Positions 29,001 through 38,151 of a DNA stretch of 64,000 nt are shown here, in pieces. The notes under the pieces were generated by a model. The model had not been told where the DNA came from. It saw only the letters and a program-made list of their open reading frames with translations, and made no database searches. The stretch lies in contig JALOTY010000023.1 in assembly GCA_025457665.1 (NCBI GenBank), positions 1-64,000 on the forward strand, read 5' to 3'. The first letter of the stretch is position 1. The number at the start of each line of letters is the position of its first letter. The position numbers were made by a program, and so were the translations under genes. The stretch comes from Akkermansiaceae bacterium. Lineage in GTDB: Bacteria; Verrucomicrobiota; Verrucomicrobiia; Verrucomicrobiales; Akkermansiaceae.

Positions 29001-32000
29001 GCAGATAACCTAACAGATTGGCGCTCCGTTGAGGAAAGTAACCGGTGCGAAGGCTCTCCGTGGCGCTGGCCCAGTTTTCCGGAGTGCGGTATCCCCACCG
29101 TGCGCATTCGGCGACGATGGCATTCTGGATCTCCTGGGTGCGGGCATTGAAGCGGGTGAGGTTGCGACCGGATGTGAGCGCTCCGTTGCCGACGAGATGT
29201 TTCTGAATCCGGTCGGCGAGAAGCATCCTGAAATCCGGGTGGCCCTCTGTCACGAGGGCTCCAAAGATGCTCCCAGGTCCGGCATTGTCAGTGCGGTTGA
29301 CGGTCAGCGCACTGGAGACATTCGGCGAAAACAGGAACCCATCACTATCGGCCAGCCAGAACTTGAAGCCCGTCCCGGGAAGGATCGGCCCGGCACAGCG
29401 GAATTCGTTCTCGTTGTTGCCGAAGAACCAGATCAACATGAAATCGATGAGATGGGGAACATCGACCTTGTCTTTGATCGCAAGGTAGCTCGAGCGATTT
29501 GCCCGGACATTTTCCCACAAGTCCCGGTTGGGTGGTTCCGGTGTCCCCGGCACAAAGGCCGAGCCCACGTTGTCATTGCCGCGAACATTGACGTAGTCCT
29601 CCTTGGCTCCGCCGAGGTATTCGGAGAGGAAGGCGTCATCGAGACGTTCCCGCATGTCATACATGCCCCAATAGGCTCCGTTGATGAAAACGTGGGCGAA
29701 GCGTCCGTGGGGATTGAGGCTGCCCATGGCGAGTGTGGAATCCTCAATGAATCGTCCGCTCATGTAGCAGCCACGTTCCACCATGTCATGGTTTCCGGCT
29801 CGAAGTTCCAGCGAGTCGAAACGTTCTCTGGCAGGGATCCCTTGATCAAAACCCCGGAACAAGGGCGCCTCAAGCTTGGGAGCCCCGTATTTGCTGACGA
29901 AGGACAGCTTGTAACTCTTCTTGGCGAAATTCGTCCATGCCCCGCCAAAGCGTTCGACACCGCAGTTGATCTGGATGGGGAGTGCTTGTCCGGGCAGGAA
30001 GAATTCTGCGGATCCGGCGATTTCGAGGTAGTCGTCCGGAAGGTCGGGAACCGTGATGGAAACGAGGGGAAGTTCTTCGAAGCCCTGCAACTGACGGGTA
30101 AGATAAGTCCCGCTGGCGTAGCTGGCATTCATTCCCGGAGAAGTCGGAACCAGCGAAGGGAAAAGGTAGGAGTGGGTCACCGTTCGAGGTGAACGATAAC
30201 CTTCACGCCGCACCGTTGCTCTAACACTCTGCGAGGTGGAGATCGAGAGGGGGCCGGTGTAAGGCAGTGTCGGCTCATCGCCATTGATGGAGTAGAGGAG
30301 TTGGGAATCCGGGTTCGGATTGAAGAGATCGAGGGTGAAGGCACTGGACATCACGCCTCGGTTCACGCTGAAGACAGGTGCCGCAAGCCATCCTTGGTAG
30401 CTTTTCCCGAGGTTGGCGGCCTCAGGTGTGGGATCAAGGAAGGTGGTTTCACCATCCGGAGTCCTGCCATAGGCGAGATCCTCATCCTGGGGGCCGAAGG
30501 TGATGGAATCGATGACCTCCGAGCCATCAGGGGTGGAGAGAACGACGGATTCTCCAGCAGTGGAGAGTGCGAAACCGGCATGAAGGAATCCCGCGCTGTC
30601 CGTTCCGGAGAGAATGCGGTTTGAGGCAAGAATCACCCGGTTTCCATGCGGAGGAATCATGGTGCCGGCCGGGAAAGTCCATTTCAGCGGTTGCAAAGGA
30701 TCATCGCTGAGTCCGTAGCCACTCAGGTCCAGGGGTTCTGATGAGGGGTTGTGGATTTCGATCCAATCCGGTGCTTCATTGAATCCATCGCGCAGCGAAA
30801 GGCGGTTGCTGGCGACCACTTCGCTGATCTCGGGCCGGAGGGATTGGCTGCCGACCTTCACGCTCACGGATTTGAAATAGGTTCCGGTGGGCGTCGTTCC
30901 CACCAGCATGTAGCGGGTGGATTGGGTGGGCGAGAGGGTAATCTGGCCGCTTCCGTTCGCTTGCGTCAGGGCACCGACCGAGCCGATGTCCGGATGGATG
31001 CGCAAGCTCTGAAGCCCACCGGTCTGCCATGACAGGGTCACGCTCTGCCCGGGAGAAACATCACTGGCGCTGGCGGTGAAGGACGTGACTCCGACCGTCC
31101 CTTCCTCCGCGCCCCAGGCCTCGACTTCGCGGATCCGAAGATACCATTCGATGCCGTTTGTGGTGGACGAGCGGATCTTGTTTTCAAAGCCGATCCGGAG
31201 ATAACGGGCTTCGACCGGGCCGGGAAGAAAGACATCGAAAACATGGCTCGTGCTTGAGAGCCGCTGAGAGTGAATGGAAACATGATTCTCATCATACAAG
31301 CGCAGGGTGGCGCGGCCGAGACGGTATTGGTCAGTAGGCCCCGTGACTCCCGTGACTCTCACATGGGTCAGGGGTTTTTCGCTTCCCAAGTCCGTCTCCC
31401 ACCAGGCATCGACGGTCTTGTCGGTGGATTCCATCAAATTACCAAGGTTGCCGTCGTTCGCCAGGCCCGGGGCGGGCAGGGTATCGAGCAAGCGCACCAT
31501 GTAGCCGGGTTTGTTGAGGGCGAGATTGGGTCCGCTGGCCTGTGGCTGGGTGGCGATCAGGCCGACCTCGGCGAGCGCAATCCTATGATCTCCGATGCCA
31601 TTTGTTCCCCCGGGGGGCAATTCGATCCGGATGATTCTGGCATCGATGGGTGAGGGAAAGGTCACCAGCAGATAGTCGCCATGGGGCGCTCCAGCGAGGG
31701 TCGAGGTATGAACCGGTTGGCCGGCCATGTTCTCGATTTTCAGAACAAGTCCGTTCAGCATCCCGTTCCAGACGCTTCCGGGAGGTGGGAGGATCCGCAG
31801 GGTTTGGAGCGAGACGGTGCGGTCGAGTTCCATCTCCCAGAAGGTCCCCGGGGAGTTCGTAGTGAGCGAGTAGGTGGATGGATCGTGATCCACCGCCAGC
31901 TCGGAGGAAGCGATTCCCTCCGTGCTTGATTGGCGGGTGCTGGTCATGCCATCGAGCTTCAGTGAAGGAGGCACGGGTCCGAGAACACAGGAGGCTTGAA

Positions 32001-32664
32001 CCTGATCGATATCGGTGCCGACGGAGTTTTCGAATTCGGTGGTGAAGACGAAATATCGCGCCTTCTGGGTGGTGGGATGGGTGGTGCCGGCATTGTGATA
32101 GACCGTGAGTCCCCTCGAAGAGCTGGTCAGGTTGGTGGCACCAGCGGCGGAAAGTTCGATATCATAACTGGCTGCGGCGCTGCCCCAGTTTCTCCCAGTG
32201 ATGCGGAGTCGATGCCATGATCCGACGCTGAGATTCGCGAGACCGGGAACGGCAGCCCAACTGCTGCCATTGTAGAGTCCCCAGGCCCCGTTCTGATAGC
32301 GGAGGTTCATGGTGGCCGAGCTTCCAGAGATGGGCCCGCCGGAAGTGGAGACCAGGACTTGCAGTTGTCGTGTGGTGCTGGTGGAGACGCGGACGTAGGA
32401 ATCGACGGTGAAACCGGAAGTGCCCTCGGCTTCGACCGAATCGAATCTCGCACCCAGCCGATTCGTTCCCGAGGCAATCCTCGCATGGCGCGTGCTTCCA
32501 GCAGCTCCGGTGGCGGACACGATGCTGGTGCCCGTGGTGCTTCCCCATGACGTGGCGAAACTGCCTGAGTCGAAGGTATCATTCACCAGTGTCTGTGCAG
32601 ACGAAGCGATGGCGAAGCCAAGCCATGCGGCGATGGCCCGCAACCAGGTGGGGGGATGAGTCAT
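26068..32664 (-). CDS. secreted modular CotH-kinase / lamin-tail protein
   Basis: The 2,198-residue protein has a signal peptide (MTHPPTWLRAIAAWLGFAIA, cleavage near SSAQ). In order: a jelly-roll lectin-like domain (about 25-230), two discoidin-like (F5/8 C) domains (about 235-370 and 380-525), an Ig-like stretch, a lamin-tail domain (about 610-735, ISEVVASN...DWIEIHNPS), a chitobiase C-terminal-like domain (about 745-810), and a CotH-type kinase domain (about 840-1170; FINGAYWGMYDMRERLDDAF). Then come a second chitobiase-like region with a jelly-roll insert, more beta domains, and a last ~110-residue module (DGIPNLLKFAFAMDP ... FLRVEVTQD). CotH proteins phosphorylate spore or surface proteins in Bacillus; whether this one is an active kinase is unknown. 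It follows the oxidoreductase gene after 45 bp. Confidence 0.8.
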   Translation of the reverse strand: MTHPPTWLRAIAAWLGFAIASSAQTLVNDTFDSGSFATSWGSTTGTSIVSATGAAGSTRHARIASGTNRLGARFDSVEAEGTSGFTVDSYVRVSTSTTRQLQVLVSTSGGPISGSSATMNLRYQNGAWGLYNGSSWAAVPGLANLSVGSWHRLRITGRNWGSAAASYDIELSAAGATNLTSSSRGLTVYHNAGTTHPTTQKARYFVFTTEFENSVGTDIDQVQASCVLGPVPPSLKLDGMTSTRQSSTEGIASSELAVDHDPSTYSLTTNSPGTFWEMELDRTVSLQTLRILPPPGSVWNGMLNGLVLKIENMAGQPVHTSTLAGAPHGDYLLVTFPSPIDARIIRIELPPGGTNGIGDHRIALAEVGLIATQPQASGPNLALNKPGYMVRLLDTLPAPGLANDGNLGNLMESTDKTVDAWWETDLGSEKPLTHVRVTGVTGPTDQYRLGRATLRLYDENHVSIHSQRLSSTSHVFDVFLPGPVEARYLRIGFENKIRSSTTNGIEWYLRIREVEAWGAEEGTVGVTSFTASASDVSPGQSVTLSWQTGGLQSLRIHPDIGSVGALTQANGSGQITLSPTQSTRYMLVGTTPTGTYFKSVSVKVGSQSLRPEISEVVASNRLSLRDGFNEAPDWIEIHNPSSEPLDLSGYGLSDDPLQPLKWTFPAGTMIPPHGNRVILASNRILSGTDSAGFLHAGFALSTAGESVVLSTPDGSEVIDSITFGPQDEDLAYGRTPDGETTFLDPTPEAANLGKSYQGWLAAPVFSVNRGVMSSAFTLDLFNPNPDSQLLYSINGDEPTLPYTGPLSISTSQSVRATVRREGYRSPRTVTHSYLFPSLVPTSPGMNASYASGTYLTRQLQGFEELPLVSITVPDLPDDYLEIAGSAEFFLPGQALPIQINCGVERFGGAWTNFAKKSYKLSFVSKYGAPKLEAPLFRGFDQGIPARERFDSLELRAGNHDMVERGCYMSGRFIEDSTLAMGSLNPHGRFAHVFINGAYWGMYDMRERLDDAFLSEYLGGAKEDYVNVRGNDNVGSAFVPGTPEPPNRDLWENVRANRSSYLAIKDKVDVPHLIDFMLIWFFGNNENEFRCAGPILPGTGFKFWLADSDGFLFSPNVSSALTVNRTDNAGPGSIFGALVTEGHPDFRMLLADRIQKHLVGNGALTSGRNLTRFNARTQEIQNAIVAECARWGYRTPENWASATESLRTGYFPQRSANLLGYLQNRGLFPSLAAPTLSQSGGTVAAGYPLSFTGTTGSVYFTLDGSDPRLPGGGVSPSAQAWNGSTQTLVPTGSSWKYWDQGSLPATDWHSPGYQDSSWPSGAAQLGYGDGDETTVVSFGTNSNNKHATTWFRRTFTVSEPSAFSQLTLNLIRDDGAVIYINGTEVARTNMPAGAITSLSTALSAIGGTSETTPVTFTIPANLLVAGNNVIAVSMHQHGTAGTINSTDLSFDLSLQASSSGVAALLQSNSLVRARVWDGANWSPLTEAQFRIAHPLATQGPYLFGDWSTQSSAGTHPPNMTFYQTSTVVADPGLAVEMENVWNLPYNRSTRSRINGLGGDGFSFINTSDPQNDPGAGYVGTAVLDLDTTGSQDIRVMWTGGTVAANVRDYGIRLQYRIGTSGGFSDVMAGGAPVEYLRNPVNGHSAIIGPVILPALADNQPHVQLRWKYYHRSGTSGSRPQLRVDDIQVSAGHPAPAGLVIIDSPLSGQTGRTLGPVIVQARSSQGALATGFGGSVQIETLPPNALSGTITRQASGGTVVFDDLSVATAGPILWRASSSGLTAGESDSLTQVLSITGLMVPLHIQGRAGTNDARVPWAARFRIEGLLPNTTYRYANRFRLSADAETSDGAGNMIFPMADGFIRSTAGVSFLSSSLHSGHGQWVSDASGKHEGWFMGEPTGNGRFASGGSIQPLILLNDGEGGETPFHRLIATEEVGVIDFGPASGQGSAIHGESTAAAKSFVVLHSNANGEGRPLAIAAVESTGALTDANYAPFYRNEVTGHPGRWGTIIPNFMESGIRRVETRSFLTGELIDSFVAEEGMIPTRNLAQGASSTGLLIPSPSSAPFTRWQARHFRLDQIASESFGGPSGQPLGDGIPNLLKFAFAMDPYSHDRQGLPVIDLTNLGGEQVTRLRFRRLTGDHGLHYRILVSENLIDWDDASSQLLPGEEIGLSPVPGSEIVTRYLTLEPEPKFLRVEVTQD

Positions 32665-32709
32665 GGGGAATGAATGGGTTTCGGGGCGATCGTGAAAGCC
32701 TGTGTGAAA

Positions 32710-34992
32710 TCACCTCACCCAAACCGCAAACAGAGACGCGGGGACTCCTGGGATCGGATGATTCAATTCGATGCGCAGACTTTGAGTCTCGAGAGGAGCT
32801 TCAAGGCGGATTCGTGAGATGGTCTGATGATTGTCACGAACTTCATGAATTGTCCGCCCTTGATCGTCAATGACCCTGTATTCACGAATGCAAAAGGGCA
32901 TGATATCTTCCGGGTGTCCCCACTGACTGGTCTCCATGGCGTGGTCGAAATCGGTATCGAAATGAAGATCGATTTCTCGGATACTGACGGCTTCGTCCCA
33001 GTGAAGTTCCAAAAACGGATGGGCATCCATGGGGTCGGCGACCCAGGCATTGGTTCGTTTCCAAGGCCGGTTCCAGCCGTTGGTGAGGAAAGTGCTCGAG
33101 AAGGCCGACAAGGGGGGATCGAGTGCGAGTGCCAGGTTGTGGCCATCAGGCCGCCGGGTGGGTAGCCAGAATTCGAAGCGGTCCACACCGATATCCGTGG
33201 GCGGATTTTGTTCCCCGGAGACAGCGACCTTGCGATCGAACTTGTTTTCCACACTGAGCAATCCGGTGCATCGGAAATCGCTTCGTGGGACCTCGACCGC
33301 AGGATTCGCGGCAAGGGTCAGGAATACGTAAGTGGCTTCCTCAACGGATTGCGAAAAGGGAAGGGTGAGGGTTTGATCACCTATGCGCAGAGGGACACGG
33401 ATTTCCTCAAGGGTCACCTCAGGCGTGTAGTTTTCCGGGCGGATGCTGGTCCGAAGCGAAACCACAAGTTCGGTTTCTTCCTCGGATCGCACCCGCAGGG
33501 TGACTTTGGGAGCATAGCCCGGTTCAAAAGGGAGAAGCTGGGCCAGCGGGAAATCCAATCGACGCCATGAAGCATCGGATTCCGGGATGACGGCGAGTTT
33601 GAAAGTGGAACTCGCCTCGATCCGTGCCTGCGCCGCGAGGTTGTTTTGCTGGCAGGATGGGATGCCGGGAATGGACTGGCCCAAATGATTCAACTCGGCC
33701 TGCAGTCCGCGCATCCGTGTCGGCTCTGTGAGATCGCGTGGAAGGAGTCGGTCCCGCGTGCAGCAGGCAGCCGCCACGCCCACCGCGACGCCGCCATGGG
33801 CGCAGGTGAGCATCACCCGGGAAGAACCGAAGGCCACGTGTGAGGCGCTGATGAGGCGACCGGCCAGAAAGAGGTTGGAAACATTCCGACTGTAGTAGCA
33901 GCGATAAGGGATGGAATAGACCCCCTTCGAGTGCCATTGCATGCATGAGGGGCCGCTGCCATAGACGGCATCCGCCGGATGAAGGTCCAGGGACCAGCCT
34001 CCGGTGGCCACAGCATCGGGATGCGTGCGCTGCTCGACCACATCCTGCTGTTTCAGCATGTAGTCGCCCTCGAAACGTCTGCTCTCGCGCTTTCCTGGGA
34101 TCGTTCCGACCCATTCGAGGGTCATGGTTTCCGCACCGGGGAACTCACCGGAATTCTTCACGTGATCCCAGATGCCATAAACGATTTTCCAGAGCTCCCA
34201 CTTGATCTCCTCGGTTTCATGAATGGTATCGAGCCTGCCCCCGAACTCGATCCACCAGAAGTTGCAGCCGTGGTGATGGAGTTTGATTTCCTTGAATCGC
34301 GGAATCCGGGTGATGTCCTTGAGAGCGAATGCCGGTGGCACGAACTTCACCGGCCTGCCGACATCCTTGCTGTAAAAGTAAATCGTGTGACCGAGAAGTT
34401 CGCCGAATCCACGGTCAGGTGCGAATCCCTCTCCGAACTCCTCCGTGGATTCCGCACCCATGCGGAATGCGGCACCCGCCTGGAAACCGAGAATCCCGTC
34501 GCCGGAAGCATCGCAGAAGAGCGGCGCACGCAGTTCGTATTCGGTGGAGTTCTGGCTGCAAAAGGCCCGTACAAGACTGATTTTCCCCGGTTCCACCAAT
34601 TCCACTCCGCAGGCTGCCGTGTTCAGGAGAAGCCGGATGTTCGGTTCGACGCGGACTTTCTCTAACAAAAGCGCGTCGAAGATGAGGCTGTTTCCCTCGC
34701 GATTGCGAAAGAGATTCTCTACCAGGATTTCATCGACGATTCCACCCTCGCGAGACCAGCGGTTGTTGTTGCCCATGTGGGAGGTGGCTCCCAGCGCCCA
34801 GAGCCGGACTTCACTGGAGGCGTTTCCTCCGAGCACAGGCCGGTCCTGCACGAGAATGACCTGAATGCCGGAACGCGCTGCTGCGATGGCGGCACAGGTT
34901 CCGGCGAGGCCTCCGCCGATGACGACGAGGTCGGAATCAATGGTGAGACGGCGCAATGCTCTGGGTTGGTCGACGGGAGATTCAAGAATCAT
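32710..34992 (-). CDS. FAD-dependent oxidoreductase
   Basis: The 760-residue protein starts at the ATG at 34992, which overlaps the end of the symporter gene by 11 bases; a start 17 codons upstream is less likely because it lies deeper in that gene. The FAD-binding Rossmann motif is GGGLAGTCAAIAAARSG from residue 26, followed by DRPVLGGNASSEVR, the FAD_oxidored family signature. CDASGDGILGFQAGA and FLAGRLISASHVAFGSSRVM also fit. The C-terminal 270 residues are beta-rich with a galactose-binding-like end. Members of this family are common in polysaccharide loci of Planctomycetota and Verrucomicrobiota; a sugar-oxidising role is inferred from the neighbouring symporter and regulator. Confidence 0.82.
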   Translation of the reverse strand: MILESPVDQPRALRRLTIDSDLVVIGGGLAGTCAAIAAARSGIQVILVQDRPVLGGNASSEVRLWALGATSHMGNNNRWSREGGIVDEILVENLFRNREGNSLIFDALLLEKVRVEPNIRLLLNTAACGVELVEPGKISLVRAFCSQNSTEYELRAPLFCDASGDGILGFQAGAAFRMGAESTEEFGEGFAPDRGFGELLGHTIYFYSKDVGRPVKFVPPAFALKDITRIPRFKEIKLHHHGCNFWWIEFGGRLDTIHETEEIKWELWKIVYGIWDHVKNSGEFPGAETMTLEWVGTIPGKRESRRFEGDYMLKQQDVVEQRTHPDAVATGGWSLDLHPADAVYGSGPSCMQWHSKGVYSIPYRCYYSRNVSNLFLAGRLISASHVAFGSSRVMLTCAHGGVAVGVAAACCTRDRLLPRDLTEPTRMRGLQAELNHLGQSIPGIPSCQQNNLAAQARIEASSTFKLAVIPESDASWRRLDFPLAQLLPFEPGYAPKVTLRVRSEEETELVVSLRTSIRPENYTPEVTLEEIRVPLRIGDQTLTLPFSQSVEEATYVFLTLAANPAVEVPRSDFRCTGLLSVENKFDRKVAVSGEQNPPTDIGVDRFEFWLPTRRPDGHNLALALDPPLSAFSSTFLTNGWNRPWKRTNAWVADPMDAHPFLELHWDEAVSIREIDLHFDTDFDHAMETSQWGHPEDIMPFCIREYRVIDDQGRTIHEVRDNHQTISRIRLEAPLETQSLRIELNHPIPGVPASLFAVWVR

Positions 34993-36694
34993 GAGATGGA
35001 GCGGAAAGAGTGCGTTTTGGGCGGACGAGGGCGAGAATGACAACGCCCATCAGGGCAAGCGCGAGACCATGAATGGCGAGATGCGAGCGGCTTTCGGTGT
35101 TTACCGGAATCAGGCCGAGAAGCACCACGGCGCAGAAGAGGAGACTGGCACCGACGACGCGGGCCGGAAGAACGCTGGCTTCGGGACTGGCTTCCGTGCC
35201 ATCGGTCGACTTCGAAAGAGTGGCGATGCTCGCCCATCCTTGTGCCTCGCGGCGTGCGATGATGGCCATGATGGCGACGATGAGCAGAGGCAGCACCACG
35301 CCGGTGAAAGTCGTATTGGCAATCCACGTTTCAGCCAGAGAGCTTTGGAATCGTCCGAGCAAACCCAAGGGGAAGCAGATCCCCACCGTCCACCAGATCG
35401 CAGCGGTGCCGATGCGGCGGAAAAACAGCGCGAACAAGGTGGGGGCGAGGAGCGGGGTGACCATCAGCTCGGTGACACCAATGATGAGTTTCGCCGCGCC
35501 ACCCAGGACCGGTGTGGCCATGGCGACACCCATGATCACCATCCCGAGAACCGCCGTGAAAACCCGTCCCATGAAAAGCATGCGCTGCTCGGTGGGATGG
35601 CGCACGAGGGGACGATAGATGTTTTCCGTGAGGACACCGGAGAAGACATTGAGCTGGGAACTGATCATGCTGGCTGTGGCAGAAAACATCGCCGCAAGCA
35701 TCAGGCCGAGCATCCCGGAGGGTAAGACGGCTTTGCAGGAGACGATATAGGCGGTTTCAGCGAGGCGCGTAACGGTAGCGGCATCCGCACCCTCGGGGAT
35801 GGGCTGGCGAACGCGCCAGAGCATGGGAGGGAGTAACCAAAGAAATGGGCTGAAGAGATAGAGCCCTCCGAAAAGATAAGTGCTCTTTCTCGCGTCTTTG
35901 GGACTCGGGACGCAGAGATACCTCTGCACGAAGGCCCATTCCGCGCCGATCATGAAGTAGTGAATCGCGACCCAACCGGCGAGAAAGAACCAACTGAACC
36001 TCGCCGAGGTGGGAGAGAAAAAGCCTGCCGGGACCTGGCTGATGAAGCTGTCCAGACCGCCTACGGCCGCGAGCGAAAGCGGAATGACAAAGATGACGGC
36101 GAGGTTGAGAATGATGAACTGCAGGGTATCGGTCACCAGCACCGCCCAGAGACCACCGATCATCGTGTAAATGATGACGATGACTGCAAAGATGAAGATC
36201 GCCCATCTCAGGGTCGAGGGATCGATCGCCACGGATCCCGCGCTGTCTCCACCGCCGATGACGGCCAGCGAGAGCGTTGCGATGGCATAGAGCGCGCCAC
36301 CGCTGCCGATGAGGCGGAAGGCCATCATGAACCAGGTGTAGAAATGAAGGGCACCGCGACCGAAACGTTTTTCGACGTATTCCGCCGGAGTGCGGATGCC
36401 CATTTGATTCCATTTTCCGGCCACGGTGTATCCGGCGGCGATGGCGGCGATGCCGTAGCTGAGATTGATCACCACAGCCACCAGGCCGTGCTGGTAAGCC
36501 ACTCCACCCCAGACGACAAAGGTGTTCGCTGAAAACATCGTCATGAAGGCACTCAGTCCGCTCAGCCACCAGGGCGACTGGCCACCGGCAGCGAACATGT
36601 CGGATGCGTTTTTCACCAATCGCCCCAGATAGATGCCGACGAATACCGTGCCGACCAGAAAGAGGGCGAGAATGGTCCAATCGGGATGAGTCAT
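34982..36694 (-). CDS. sodium:solute symporter (SSS family)
   Basis: The 570-residue protein has about 13-14 hydrophobic helices and the family motif GIRTPAEYVEKRFG. The ATG at 36694 (MTHPDWTILALFLVG) is chosen over an earlier in-frame start because it overlaps the regulator's stop by four bases (ATGA) and begins directly with helix 1. It should import a sugar or sugar acid with Na+. Its end overlaps the start of the FAD oxidoreductase by 11 bases, so the three genes are almost certainly translated as a coupled unit. Confidence 0.9.
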   Translation of the reverse strand: MTHPDWTILALFLVGTVFVGIYLGRLVKNASDMFAAGGQSPWWLSGLSAFMTMFSANTFVVWGGVAYQHGLVAVVINLSYGIAAIAAGYTVAGKWNQMGIRTPAEYVEKRFGRGALHFYTWFMMAFRLIGSGGALYAIATLSLAVIGGGDSAGSVAIDPSTLRWAIFIFAVIVIIYTMIGGLWAVLVTDTLQFIILNLAVIFVIPLSLAAVGGLDSFISQVPAGFFSPTSARFSWFFLAGWVAIHYFMIGAEWAFVQRYLCVPSPKDARKSTYLFGGLYLFSPFLWLLPPMLWRVRQPIPEGADAATVTRLAETAYIVSCKAVLPSGMLGLMLAAMFSATASMISSQLNVFSGVLTENIYRPLVRHPTEQRMLFMGRVFTAVLGMVIMGVAMATPVLGGAAKLIIGVTELMVTPLLAPTLFALFFRRIGTAAIWWTVGICFPLGLLGRFQSSLAETWIANTTFTGVVLPLLIVAIMAIIARREAQGWASIATLSKSTDGTEASPEASVLPARVVGASLLFCAVVLLGLIPVNTESRSHLAIHGLALALMGVVILALVRPKRTLSAPSHDS

Positions 36695-37911
36695 GGTTTT
36701 TCGATTTCTGGCGTCCAGCTCACAGGGCCTCCCTGATGGCCGCCGGAGCGAATCGCGGTGGGGGTGGTACCAAGGCGCGAACGGAAGACCGAGGACATGT
36801 ATTCCGAACTGCTGAAGCCTGTTTTCTCCGCGATGGCGGCGACGGATAGATTGGTGGATCGGAGCAGATCCACGGCCCTTGCGATGCGGACGCGGCGGAT
36901 TTCCGTGGCAGGGGAGCAACCCAGCAGGGCTCGGAATCTTTGTTCAAGGCTGCGGCGGCAGAGCCCGGCGTGGCGTGCCACATCGTCCACCTGAATGACT
37001 TCTCCCGCCGCCGCGCGGATGAATCGGAGGGCTTTGGCCATGCTTTCATCTGCTGCAGCCATGGTATCGGTGGACAATCGCTCGCAGATGCCCAGCGGGG
37101 GGATTTTGGTCTCGAGGGTCGGGATCCGGTTGGGCTGGCGGATCATGGAATCGAGCAGGGCCGCCGCATGATAGCCGATGGCCTCCGTCCCAAGTTGCAC
37201 CGCGGAAATCGGGACCGGGGCGATTTCGCAAAACAGATCGTCATCGCCTCCGCTGAGAACCGCGACGTCGCGCGGGACGGCAATCCCGGCGTGAGTGCAG
37301 GCTTGCAGCAGTTCCCGCGCACTGTTGGCGTTCCATGCAAACACCGCGAGAGGCTTGGGCTGGGAGCGCAGCCATTTGGCGACACGCCTCACGTCCAGGT
37401 TCCAATCGGGCACCGCACCGAGTTGCGCAGGCACCTCAAAGACCGGACACGAGAAGCCCGCCTTGGCCAGGGTGTTGGCGAAGGCGGCATGGTGGTCGGC
37501 GACGTAGCTGATGGCGAGCGGACTGAAATAGGCAAAATGCCGGAAGCCACGTTCCAGCAAGTGACGGGCGGCGAGCGCGGCAGCGGCGTCCTGATCGGAA
37601 GCGACGCGGGGGAATGAGACCTTGGGCAGCGAAATTCCGGAAACATTCACCACCGGCGTATTGAGCTTCTTGAGCCGGGAAGCGAGTTCGGGGAAACCGA
37701 CACGGGCGATCACCCCATCGCCCTTCCAGCCTCTGGGCAAACACTGGCGTTCCTCGATCCCGCGAGGCTCGACAAACAAGTGCCACCCCCCTCGCTCGAT
37801 GTTGAAACGGTGAACTCCCCGAATGATGTTGCGGCCCCACATGGTCGATGAGTCCACGAGCACCGCGATTCTCAGCGGTTCGTGGGAGTCGTTCGAACGC
37901 TCTTTTTTCAT
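36691..37911 (-). CDS. XylR-type transcriptional regulator
   Basis: The 406-residue protein combines a LacI/periplasmic-binding-like sensor (about 12-285; LRIAVLVDSSTMWGRNIIRG, AVLSGGDDDLFCEI) with a C-terminal AraC-type double helix-turn-helix (about 295-400; VDDVARHAGLCRRSLEQRF, LSVAAIAEKTGFSSSEYMSS). This architecture is that of E. coli XylR, which binds D-xylose. The ligand here is unknown; the glycosidases around it suggest a deoxy-sugar or pentose. It is the first gene of the minus-strand unit and is divergent from the exported glycosidase run starting at 38152, so it may control both directions. Confidence 0.9.
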   Translation of the reverse strand: MKKERSNDSHEPLRIAVLVDSSTMWGRNIIRGVHRFNIERGGWHLFVEPRGIEERQCLPRGWKGDGVIARVGFPELASRLKKLNTPVVNVSGISLPKVSFPRVASDQDAAAALAARHLLERGFRHFAYFSPLAISYVADHHAAFANTLAKAGFSCPVFEVPAQLGAVPDWNLDVRRVAKWLRSQPKPLAVFAWNANSARELLQACTHAGIAVPRDVAVLSGGDDDLFCEIAPVPISAVQLGTEAIGYHAAALLDSMIRQPNRIPTLETKIPPLGICERLSTDTMAAADESMAKALRFIRAAAGEVIQVDDVARHAGLCRRSLEQRFRALLGCSPATEIRRVRIARAVDLLRSTNLSVAAIAEKTGFSSSEYMSSVFRSRLGTTPTAIRSGGHQGGPVSWTPEIEKP

Positions 37912-38151
37912 GGGTTCTGCGAAGTTTGGATTTCCCGAGAAAATGGTTTCGTGATCGACGCGAGATGGGACGGTCCAGACGCATGATTTATCGACTGAAA
38001 TCCCCGATGTCGATGGAAGGGCGCTTCATCAGCGGGGTAAATCACGCATTAAATCTCGGAAAACGCGCAAGGAGCCTGGAAGCATGCAAGAACATGAGGC
38101 GGGGGTGGGTTGGGATGCTTGATCAACCCGTAATCTTTCTGCTCAATCGCC
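37912..38151. promoter_or_regulatory. divergent control region with repeated ATCGAC half-sites
   Basis: These 240 bp lie between the XylR-type gene and the plus-strand glycosidase run. ATCGAC occurs at 37954-37959 and 37990-37995, and its complement GTCGAT at 38009-38014; the last two form an inverted repeat with a 13-base spacer. XylR-type proteins bind paired half-sites, so this is a plausible operator, but six-base sites are short and could be chance. Confidence 0.35.

Noticed and set aside
29000..30192. Plus-strand frame opposite the CotH gene (387 codons)
   Set aside because: It is antisense to a domain-rich protein and contains no recognisable motif.
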